DNA of 10,779 nucleotides, from NCBI GenBank assembly GCA_965655465.1, contig CBFHGY010000079.1, positions 1 through 10,779 of the forward strand. Direction: 5' to 3'. A model generated the notes under the pieces. That model was not told where the DNA came from. It made no database searches and saw only the letters and a program-made list of their open reading frames with translations. Positions 1-5,936 of this stretch are shown here, in pieces; the first letter of the stretch is position 1; every line of letters begins with the position of its first letter. This stretch comes from VMCP01 sp965655465. GTDB lineage: Bacteria > Bacteroidota > Bacteroidia > NS11-12g > UBA955. A program made the translations under genes and the position numbers.

Positions 1-1
1 G

Positions 2-688
2 AAATTTGAGTACAAATATCTGCGAAATTATTGGGATGAAACTCGAAGTTCCATTTACCGTCAAATTCAACCTGGCGTAATTATGTATATGGATTATTTT
101 GCCAACCACGACAGCACGGGAATGGGTATAACCGTAGAATCTTACGAGGGAATCGAACTTAAAAGTTCGCTCTTTGCCCGTTTTATTCGATGGGATAGGC
201 GCAAAAAAACTTGGAGACTCGATCAAGTTACCCAGCGTGAATTCCTTCCCAATGGAAATCAAATCGTAAAAATTCTACCCAGCTTAGATACCCTTATTGC
301 GTTTAATCCGGAGCACTTTTTCTTCCGTTTGGAAGATATTCAAAGCTTGAATCAAGCAGAATTAATCAGTTTTACGGAGCAGGAACGTTTGCGAGGTTCC
401 CCAAATGTTGCGGGATTAGAAACCGAAAGGTTCCGCCGTTATGCATCGCCCTTCAGTACCTTTATATTAATAGCTATTGGCGTTTCTGTGGCCGGTAGAA
501 AAACCCGTGGCGGGGTTGGGGTATCGCTTGCCGTTGGCATTTTTGTAATTTTATTCTTCCTGTTTTTTAGCCAATATTTCAATTCGTTAGGCGTAAAAAA
601 CGTGATGCCCCCCTTACTCGCCGTTTGGATGCCCAGCATCGTATTTATTCCGGTTGCATGGGTGTTTTACCGATTTGCTCAGAAATAA
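2..688 (+). CDS. LptF/LptG-family LPS export permease, 3' part
   Basis: The reading frame is open from the window edge, so the N-terminus is missing and the ATG at 83 is probably internal. The visible 228 residues show a soluble, mostly beta-type stretch followed by three C-terminal hydrophobic segments at about residues 149-165, 172-193 and 201-226. A glycine/arginine-rich turn (GRKTRGG) lies between the first two. This layout, a periplasmic jellyroll-like domain and then the last three membrane helices, is that of YjgP/YjgQ (LptF/LptG). Those inner-membrane subunits work with the ATPase LptB to pull lipopolysaccharide out of the membrane and pass it to LptC/LptA. I cannot tell LptF from LptG with the first half missing. 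The gene converges on rlmI with only 5 bases between the stop codons and no visible terminator. Confidence 0.85.
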   Translation, partial: KFEYKYLRNYWDETRSSIYRQIQPGVIMYMDYFANHDSTGMGITVESYEGIELKSSLFARFIRWDRRKKTWRLDQVTQREFLPNGNQIVKILPSLDTLIAFNPEHFFFRLEDIQSLNQAELISFTEQERLRGSPNVAGLETERFRRYASPFSTFILIAIGVSVAGRKTRGGVGVSLAVGIFVILFFLFFSQYFNSLGVKNVMPPLLAVWMPSIVFIPVAWVFYRFAQK

Positions 689-693
689 GGCGT

Positions 694-1860
694 TTAATCA
701 ACGCGAATTACCAAACCTTTTAGGTAATGTCCTTCTGGATGAAATATGTTTACCGGGTGATCGGGCCCTTGTGAAAGTCGATGTAAAATGCGGGCATTTC
801 TGCCACTTTCTATCGCCGCAGCGCGCACAGTATGTTCAAAAAGTTCGGCATCAATTACTTGCGAACAGCTAAAGGTAAATAACAAACCGCCAGGTGCCAC
901 GCGTTTCATTCCTAAAATATTCAAGCGCTTATATCCCATAGTTGCCGCGTGTTTTTTCTTGACACTTTTAGCAAAAGCCGGGGGATCCAGAACCACGATA
1001 TCATATAATTCTTCGGCATCGCTAAGGTACTTCAAAACATCTGCGCAAATGCCCGTATGACGTTCTGCAACTTCATTAAGGTTTACATTATCTTCTGCAA
1101 GATTGATGGCATGTTGCGAAATATCTACTGAAATCACTTTGGATGCATTGCCCACTAGGGCCGCTACCGAAAATCCACCGGAGTACGAGAAGGTATTCAA
1201 TACACTTTTTCCCGGCGCATAGTGTTTTAATAATTTGCGATTTTCGCGTTGATCAATAAAGAATCCCGTTTTTTGACCTTCTTCCCAATTAATCCGAAAT
1301 TTCATTCCGTTCTCGGTTGCCACTTCTGTGCTCGGGCTTCCTAAGAGATACAGATCTTCAATATCATCGTCGTGCATTGAGGACCTGCTTTTAGAATATA
1401 TCCTTTCGAGGGATGCACCCATTACGGCCTGTAAAGCATCCGAAATTGGGGTCAATTGTTCGTAAATACCGTCCGTATGAGCCTGCAAAACGGCAGTTTT
1501 GCCGTAGATGTCTACAATGAGACCGGGAATTCCGTCGCCTTCACCGTGTATCAAACGATAAGCGGTCGTATCGCCTTGGAGACCTAAACCCAAATCTTGC
1601 CGCAATTGGTAGCTGGATTGAAAACGTTTTTGCCAAAAAAAGGTATCGATAATTTCATTTTCAAAACTCAAAATGCGCAGCGCAATGCTACCTGTTCCGC
1701 TGTATCCAATGCCACAGAAATTGCCTTTGTAATCTGAAATTTCAATCAATTCCCCCGAAGTACAGGGATCTATATGTTGAATGGCCCCGGAAAAAATCCA
1801 TGGATGTTTGCGACCGATGGCCTCCTCTTTGCCTTTTTTGAGAACCGCTTTTTTGAGCAT
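694..1860 (-). CDS. rlmI: RlmI-like 23S rRNA (cytosine-C5) methyltransferase
   Basis: The product is predicted to be a 388-residue SAM-dependent methyltransferase of the RlmI family (YccW, COG1092), whose E. coli member makes m5C1962 in 23S rRNA. Residues 1 to about 70 resemble the PUA RNA-binding domain (RKHPWIFSGAI near 18-27). The catalytic half carries QKTGFFIDQR at 196-205, the SAM-binding loop NTFSYSGGFSVAA at 222-234, the acidic VDIS at 245-248, DPPAFAK at 292-298 (motif IV) and SCS at 331-333 with the likely catalytic cysteine. The length fits the family. I chose the ATG at 1860; a TTG three codons upstream (1869) would add only M/L-R-H and is less likely. The gene is divergent from the Nif3-family gene, with a 39-base gap. 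On its own strand a GACATTTG box (1867-1874) lies 6 bases before the ATG, one mismatch from TAnnTTTG. The exact target base in this organism is inferred. Confidence 0.9.
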   Translation of the reverse strand: MLKKAVLKKGKEEAIGRKHPWIFSGAIQHIDPCTSGELIEISDYKGNFCGIGYSGTGSIALRILSFENEIIDTFFWQKRFQSSYQLRQDLGLGLQGDTTAYRLIHGEGDGIPGLIVDIYGKTAVLQAHTDGIYEQLTPISDALQAVMGASLERIYSKSRSSMHDDDIEDLYLLGSPSTEVATENGMKFRINWEEGQKTGFFIDQRENRKLLKHYAPGKSVLNTFSYSGGFSVAALVGNASKVISVDISQHAINLAEDNVNLNEVAERHTGICADVLKYLSDAEELYDIVVLDPPAFAKSVKKKHAATMGYKRLNILGMKRVAPGGLLFTFSCSQVIDAELFEHTVRAAAIESGRNARILHRLSQGPDHPVNIFHPEGHYLKGLVIRVD

Positions 1861-1899
1861 GTGCCGCAAATGTCATGGATTTTAATGAAATTTGAATCA

Positions 1900-3000
1900 A
1901 TGCGTATAGAAATTCAAGAATTGATTCAGGTTTTTGAGGAGGTGGCTCCAAGTCAATGGCAAGAATCGTATGACAATTCGGGACTTTTGGTGGGAAATCC
2001 CAAGGATCAAGTCGAAAAAGCCCTCTTGTGTTTAGATTGTACTCCCGAAATTGTAGAGGAGGCTAAACAGAAAAATTGCGATATTATAATAGCGCATCAT
2101 CCGATAATTTTTAGCGGTTTAAAACGCTTGAACGGGTCGAATTATGTAGAGCAAACGATCATATTAGCCATAAAATATGGCATTGCCATTTATGCGGTTC
2201 ATACCAATTTAGACAATGCTTTGGTGGGGGGCGTTAATGCTAAAATTGCGGAGAAAATGGGCCTTCAAAATACCCGAGTTCTAGATCCTAAATCCGGTAA
2301 ACTCATGAAGCTTGCGGTATATATCCCAACGGAATATTTCGAAGTCGTTCGTGAAGCTTTGTTTCAAGCAGGTGCAGGTAAGATAGGCCTTTACGACGAA
2401 TGCGGTTTTTCATGGAAAGGGGAGGGCAGTTTCCGACCAATGGAAGGTGCTAATCCGCATACAGGTGCTTTGGGATTGCGACATACTGCCGAAGAAATGC
2501 GTTTAGAGGTTGTGCTTTCCGAACACCAAAAACGGACCGTTTTGGAAGCCATGAGACAAGCTCATCCCTTTGAAGAAGTGGCTTATGAGTTGATCCATTT
2601 AGATAATGAATGGTCGCAAGTGGGTTCTGGATTGATTGGAAACTTGGCTCAGCCGCTGCCGGTAGAAGAGTTTTTGCAATTATTGAAAAACAAAATGGAA
2701 CTTTCTGTTGTAAAATTCACAAAAACCCAAAAAACAACGATTCAACGGGTTGCGGTTTGCGGCGGTGCGGGTTCGTTTTTGATCAAAAAAGCACGTGCAC
2801 AGGCCGATGCCTATGTAACTTCAGACGTGAAATATCATGAGTTTTTTGATGCCGAGGGTCAACTATTACTCTGTGATATTGGGCATTATGAGTCTGAAAA
2901 ATACACAATTGAAATCTTCCATAAACTTTTATCAGAAAAAATGCCTAATTTTGCAAGCATTTTTGCACAAACACAAACCAACCCAGTACAATACAAATAA
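1900..3000 (+). CDS. Nif3-like dinuclear metal-centre hexameric protein
   Basis: The 366-residue product belongs to the Nif3/YbgI family (DUF34), conserved metal-binding proteins that form ring hexamers. Their biochemical role is unsettled; GTP cyclohydrolase I type 2 is an old and doubtful label. Residues at the expected metal-ligand positions are H66, H67 (AHHPIIF), D105 (HTNLDNA), and H329 and E333 (GHYESE). The long form has a PII/CutA-like insert between the two halves, roughly residues 130-240, and the length fits it. I chose the ATG at 1900 because MRIEIQELIQVFEEVAP matches the usual family N-terminus. In-frame ATGs at 1885 and further upstream would run into the rlmI start region. The zinc-ribbon gene follows after 5 bases, so the two are probably one operon. 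Confidence 0.9.
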   Translation: MRIEIQELIQVFEEVAPSQWQESYDNSGLLVGNPKDQVEKALLCLDCTPEIVEEAKQKNCDIIIAHHPIIFSGLKRLNGSNYVEQTIILAIKYGIAIYAVHTNLDNALVGGVNAKIAEKMGLQNTRVLDPKSGKLMKLAVYIPTEYFEVVREALFQAGAGKIGLYDECGFSWKGEGSFRPMEGANPHTGALGLRHTAEEMRLEVVLSEHQKRTVLEAMRQAHPFEEVAYELIHLDNEWSQVGSGLIGNLAQPLPVEEFLQLLKNKMELSVVKFTKTQKTTIQRVAVCGGAGSFLIKKARAQADAYVTSDVKYHEFFDAEGQLLLCDIGHYESEKYTIEIFHKLLSEKMPNFASIFAQTQTNPVQYK

Positions 3001-3005
3001 GCCCT

Positions 3006-3803
3006 ATGGACGTAACCGTTGAAAAAAAATTACAAGACCTTTGGAAATTACAGCTCATCGACAATAAGTTAGATCAATTGCGCGCTGTATTAGGTGAATT
3101 GCCCATGGAGGTATCCGATTTAGAAGACGATATCGCCGGTCTTGAAACCCGTTTGCAACATATTCAAGGTGAAATGGCCGAATATAATGCGCAGATTTCA
3201 GCTAAAAAGAATGCCATAAAAGAATTCCAAGCTGCCATTCATAAGTATGATGAGCAGATGGGGAACATCAAAAATAGCCGTGAATACGAAGCCATCGACA
3301 AAGAGAAAGAAATTGCAGGTTTGGAAATTATGTCGGCTGAAAAGAAAATCAAAGATTTTCAACGTCAAATTGAAATGAAAAATGAAGTGTTGGAATCAAC
3401 CCAACGCGCTTTAGATTCTCGTCGTGCTGACATCGAATTCAAACGCAATGAATTGGCTGAAATCGAGAAAGAAAACGAAGAAGAAATCAACAAATTGAAC
3501 AAAGATCGTGAAAACGCAGCTAAGAAATTAGACGAGCGTTATAACCGCGCTTACCACCGTATTCGTGAGAATATGAAAAATGGGGTAGCAGTTGCAGCCA
3601 TTGTGCGTGGTGCTTGTGGCGGTTGTTTTTCTAAAGTTCCTCCACAACGTCACAGCGATATCCGTGCACACATCAAGATTACCGATTGCGAACATTGCGG
3701 GCGTATTTTGGTGGATCAAGAGATCAGCGGTATTGCAGCTTTTGATGCAGAAAAAGAAGCAAAGCCAACACGTCGCAAGATGCGTTTAACGGCAACTAAA
3801 TAA
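3006..3803 (+). CDS. Coiled-coil protein with C4 zinc ribbon (DUF164/zf-RING_7 type)
   Basis: The protein has 265 residues. About residues 5-195 are strongly charged, rich in Lys, Glu, Gln and Ala with heptad spacing, predicting a long antiparallel coiled-coil hairpin. A short zinc ribbon follows with cysteines C204-x-x-C207 and C228-x-x-C231. A basic tail (PTRRKMR) closes the protein. This is the architecture of the DUF164 family, which includes Helicobacter HP0958 (FlgZ, which binds RpoN and flaA mRNA) and chlamydial CT398. In most bacteria the role is unknown, and proposals involve protein or nucleic-acid binding. It lies 5 bases after the Nif3-family gene, a pairing I recall from other Bacteroidota genomes. 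No flagellar genes are visible here, so the HP0958 role should not be transferred. The start at 3006 is the only ATG compatible with that spacing. Confidence 0.87.
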   Translation: MDVTVEKKLQDLWKLQLIDNKLDQLRAVLGELPMEVSDLEDDIAGLETRLQHIQGEMAEYNAQISAKKNAIKEFQAAIHKYDEQMGNIKNSREYEAIDKEKEIAGLEIMSAEKKIKDFQRQIEMKNEVLESTQRALDSRRADIEFKRNELAEIEKENEEEINKLNKDRENAAKKLDERYNRAYHRIRENMKNGVAVAAIVRGACGGCFSKVPPQRHSDIRAHIKITDCEHCGRILVDQEISGIAAFDAEKEAKPTRRKMRLTATK

Positions 3804-3843
3804 TTAGTATTCACCGAAAGGTGGGGGATTTTACCCCGAAAAT

Positions 3844-3873
3844 AAAAGGGGGGGATTTAAATCCCCCCTTTTT
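3844..3873. terminator. Bidirectional intrinsic terminator
   Basis: The stem is a run of G then ATTT at 3849-3858, pairing perfectly with AAAT then a run of C at 3859-3868. It is extended by AAAA at 3844-3847 and TTTT at 3869-3872, with one unpaired G at 3848. The T-run after the stem serves the plus-strand operon, and the A-run before it gives the equivalent T-run for panB on the minus strand. It lies between convergent genes and touches the panB stop codon. A smaller CACC-GAAA-GGTG hairpin lies just upstream, at about 3812-3823. Confidence 0.9.
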
Positions 3874-4688
3874 TAATACTGCTCTTTTTCGTTGGGAAAA
3901 TCTGTGCTTTTCACATCTTGGATATACTGACCTACGGCGTTTTTGATTTCAGAATACAAGTCTAAATACCGCCTCAAAAAGCGCGGGTTGAATTGTTTAT
4001 TGATTCCCAACATGTCGTGTAAAACCAATACCTGCCCATCGACACCATTGCCTGCACCAATTCCAATAACAGGTATATGCAGGGTTTCGGCTACGCGTTT
4101 TGCCAATGTGGCGGGAATTTTTTCCAATACCAATGCAAAACAACCGGCTTCTTGCAATAACAAACTGTCTTGTATTAACTTTTCAGCCTCTTCTTCCTCC
4201 TTTGCACGTACCGTATACGTTCCAAATTTATAAATACTTTGAGGCGTAAGTCCCAAATGCCCCATTACCGGCACTCCAGCGGTTAAAATGCGTTGAATGC
4301 TCTCAATGATTTCAGAGCCACCTTCCATTTTAATGGCATGGGCTCCGCTCTCTTTCATAATTCGGATGGTAGAATTCAAGGCCTCTTTACTATTTCCTTG
4401 ATAACTTCCAAAAGGAAGGTCTACCACCACCAATGCGCGATCGATAGCGCGAACCACACTGCTCGCATGATAGATCATCTGGTCCAATGTAATGGGTAGG
4501 GTGGTTTCATGACCCGCCATTACATTCGAAGCACTGTCGCCAACCAATATGACGTCGATTCCGGCATCGTCTATGATTTTTGCCGTTGAATAATCGTATG
4601 CCGTTAGCATCGATATTTTTTCACCACGGAGCTTCATTTCACTCAATACGTGGGTCGTGACTTTTTTAATTTCGCGGTGTACAGACAT
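3873..4688 (-). CDS. panB: 3-methyl-2-oxobutanoate hydroxymethyltransferase
   Basis: PanB (EC 2.1.2.11) transfers a hydroxymethyl group from 5,10-methylene-tetrahydrofolate to 2-oxoisovalerate, giving ketopantoate, the first committed step to pantothenate and coenzyme A. The 271-residue product is nearly textbook for the family. It has the metal-binding aspartates D51 (VGDSASNVMAGHETT) and D90 (VVVDLPFGSYQ), K120 and E122 in AIKMEGG, the catalytic glutamate E189 in LEKIP, and GIGAG at 209-213. The C-terminus FPNEKEQY is typical of Bacteroidota PanB. I chose the ATG at 4688 because MSVHREIKKVTTHVLSEM matches the usual N-terminus. The open frame runs further upstream to a TTG at 4742 (with an ATG at 4733), but those residues look like untranslated leader. 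The gene stands alone, without panC or panD. It is divergent from the lipoprotein gene at 4807. Confidence 0.95.
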   Translation of the reverse strand: MSVHREIKKVTTHVLSEMKLRGEKISMLTAYDYSTAKIIDDAGIDVILVGDSASNVMAGHETTLPITLDQMIYHASSVVRAIDRALVVVDLPFGSYQGNSKEALNSTIRIMKESGAHAIKMEGGSEIIESIQRILTAGVPVMGHLGLTPQSIYKFGTYTVRAKEEEEAEKLIQDSLLLQEAGCFALVLEKIPATLAKRVAETLHIPVIGIGAGNGVDGQVLVLHDMLGINKQFNPRFLRRYLDLYSEIKNAVGQYIQDVKSTDFPNEKEQY

Positions 4689-4699
4689 GTTTCTTACTG

Positions 4700-4749
4700 C
4701 AATATTTGACAATATTTTGGAGAACCTCTGCATTTTTGTCAAAATATTG
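4700..4749. promoter_or_regulatory. Iterated CAATATTT motif between panB and lipoprotein gene
   Basis: The motif CAATATTT occurs at 4700-4707 and 4710-4717 on the plus strand, 10 bases apart, and again inverted at 4742-4749. CAATATTTTG at 4710-4719 and CAAAATATTG at 4740-4749 form a perfect 10-base inverted repeat with a 20-base spacer. The sites lie in the 118-base divergent intergenic region, just upstream of the panB start. Ten-base spacing on one helix face and a distal inverted copy are what a dimeric repressor or activator site often looks like. AT-rich sequence can also produce such repeats by chance. No regulator gene is nearby. Confidence 0.4.
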
Positions 4750-4791
4750 GTAGCAAAATCCTAAGCCCCGACTTTATTAGGTGCTTTTAGA

Positions 4792-4799
4792 TACCTTTG
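4792..4799 (+). promoter_or_regulatory. Bacteroidota -7 promoter box (TACCTTTG)
   Basis: TACCTTTG matches the Bacteroidota -7 consensus TAnnTTTG exactly, and it ends 7 bases before the ATG at 4807. No clear TTTG -33 box lies 17-23 bases upstream; TTTA at 4773-4776 is closer than usual. If it is used, transcription would begin at or a few bases before the start codon. Confidence 0.5.
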
Positions 4800-4806
4800 C
4801 AAGTGA

Positions 4807-5799
4807 ATGTTAAATAAATCTTTTTTTCGATTTCTCTTAGTTTTGGGATTGTCTTTTGGCATGAGTGCTTGCGATAATGAAGTTGATATCAATGCCGACT
4901 GGAAAGAAATCATGGTGGTTTATGGTCTGCTAGATCCCCTCGATTCCGTTCAATACATTAAAATTAACAAGGCATTTTTGAATGAGGATGAAAGTGCCTA
5001 TAAAATCGCACAAAATCCAGATAGTCTATTTTTAAAGGATGCTCGGGTTACCCTTTTGCATATCAATTCAGGAAAACTCATCGAACTCCAAAGGGTAAAC
5101 GAAGTGCCCAAAGATTCGGGTATTTTCGCAACCAATCCTAATTACCTTTACAAAACAACCGAGCCTATTTTAGAAAATGAACCCTATAAATTGTTCGTAG
5201 AAAGTACCAGTAGCGGTAAAAAAATCGAGGCAGTAACATGGACATTACGCCGTGCACGCATCGAAGCGCCTTTCAAAAGCTCCAATCCCGTTTTTTCATT
5301 AGGAGCCAAATTTATAGTAATATCGTATGTTCCAGGGTGGAATTCGTATGCCTACGACATCAAGATGCGCGTAACCGTAGATGAGTTCAATCGAGAAGAC
5401 ACTTCTTTCATTCGCAGCCGTGAATTGAATTGGAAGGTAATTACCAATTATATGGTATCTAAAAATACCACCGCCGCAGTATTGCATCAAATTGAAAGGG
5501 AGTCGTTCATGCAGTTTTTGGCGTCTTCCTTAGATACCTCCAAAAATATTGTACGCCGTTTCAAACATATTGCCGTGGAATATTATGGCGGAAGTCAAAA
5601 TTTAATCGATTACATCTCCGTAAATGAGCCCAGTATTGGCATTGTGCAGAAAACAGCAGAATATTCTAATATCGAAGGTGGAATGGGACTTTTCGCATCG
5701 CGCTGCCGACAAGAAATTGGGACATCCAACTTCGAACCCGCAAGCGTGGGTATTTTGCAAAACAATAAACTGACGGCTCCGCTCAATTTTATTCGATGA
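4807..5799 (+). CDS. Uncharacterised lipoprotein, possibly DUF4249-like
   Basis: The 330-residue product begins with a basic N-terminus and a hydrophobic stretch (FFRFLLVLGLSFGMSAC). Cysteine 22 sits in a lipobox-like MSAC, so it is predicted to be a lipoprotein; methionine at -3 is slightly off consensus. The acidic residues after the cysteine (DNEVD) recall the surface-export signals of Bacteroidota lipoproteins, although the exact rule varies between genera. The next stretch, VVYGLLDPLDSVQYIKINKAFL, resembles a group of Bacteroidota hypothetical lipoproteins; I think of DUF4249 but cannot confirm it. No catalytic motif is visible. The rest looks beta-rich, compatible with a cell-envelope binding or structural role. 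It stands alone, divergent from panB, with a promoter box just upstream. The function is unknown. Confidence 0.85.
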   Translation: MLNKSFFRFLLVLGLSFGMSACDNEVDINADWKEIMVVYGLLDPLDSVQYIKINKAFLNEDESAYKIAQNPDSLFLKDARVTLLHINSGKLIELQRVNEVPKDSGIFATNPNYLYKTTEPILENEPYKLFVESTSSGKKIEAVTWTLRRARIEAPFKSSNPVFSLGAKFIVISYVPGWNSYAYDIKMRVTVDEFNREDTSFIRSRELNWKVITNYMVSKNTTAAVLHQIERESFMQFLASSLDTSKNIVRRFKHIAVEYYGGSQNLIDYISVNEPSIGIVQKTAEYSNIEGGMGLFASRCRQEIGTSNFEPASVGILQNNKLTAPLNFIR

Positions 5800-5804
5800 T
5801 GCGT

Positions 5805-5853
5805 CAATTTTGTCGGGTTTTGATCCTGTTTTCGAGCAGAAACTGACAAATTG
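5805..5853. repeat. Imperfect inverted repeat after the lipoprotein gene
   Basis: CAATTTTGTC at 5805-5814 pairs with GACAAATTG at 5845-5853 with one bulged T, across a loop of about 30 bases. It lies 6 bases after the lipoprotein stop. No T-run follows, so it is not a classical terminator, but it could protect the 3' end of that mRNA. The support is weak. Confidence 0.25.
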
Positions 5854-5899
5854 CGACATTTTGACATACAATTGTAGCTAAAATGCGCTTGGCATTGCA

Positions 5900-5936
5900 T
5901 TTGTGATTATAGGCAAAAAGCAACTATAATCATGAG
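5900..5936 (+). promoter_or_regulatory. Inverted repeat / hairpin covering the dnaK start codon
   Basis: TGATTATAG at 5904-5912 and CTATAATCA at 5924-5932 are perfect inverted complements, separated by the 11-base loop 5913-5923. As RNA the helix extends outward through G5903-U5933, U5902-G5934, U5901-A5935 and U5900-G5936. That gives 13 continuous pairs, AU-rich with three GU wobbles, closing over the dnaK ATG at 5932-5934. Such a helix could act as a temperature-sensitive block on translation. Alternatively it is a DNA operator. A TGCATTTG box at 5896-5903 (one mismatch to TAnnTTTG) would start transcription near 5908-5911, which would leave out the 5' arm and favour the operator reading. 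No CIRCE (HrcA) site is visible. Confidence 0.45.

Noticed and set aside
1774..1899. Upstream extension of the Nif3-family reading frame into rlmI
   Set aside because: The family N-terminus starts at 1900, and the extension overlaps the opposite gene.
4689..4742. Upstream extension of panB to a TTG
   Set aside because: PanB proteins begin at MSVH; the extra residues lie in the repeat-bearing regulatory spacer.
5602..5900. Overlapping minus-strand open frames over the end of the lipoprotein gene and the dnaK leader
   Set aside because: They lie mostly opposite a well-supported gene, lack recognisable motifs and have odd composition, so they are antisense shadows.
5855..5935. Sigma-70-like TTGACA at 5861-5866 and TATAAT-like sequence at 5925-5930 before dnaK
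   Set aside because: They are far from the 17-base spacing, and Bacteroidota primary promoters use other boxes.
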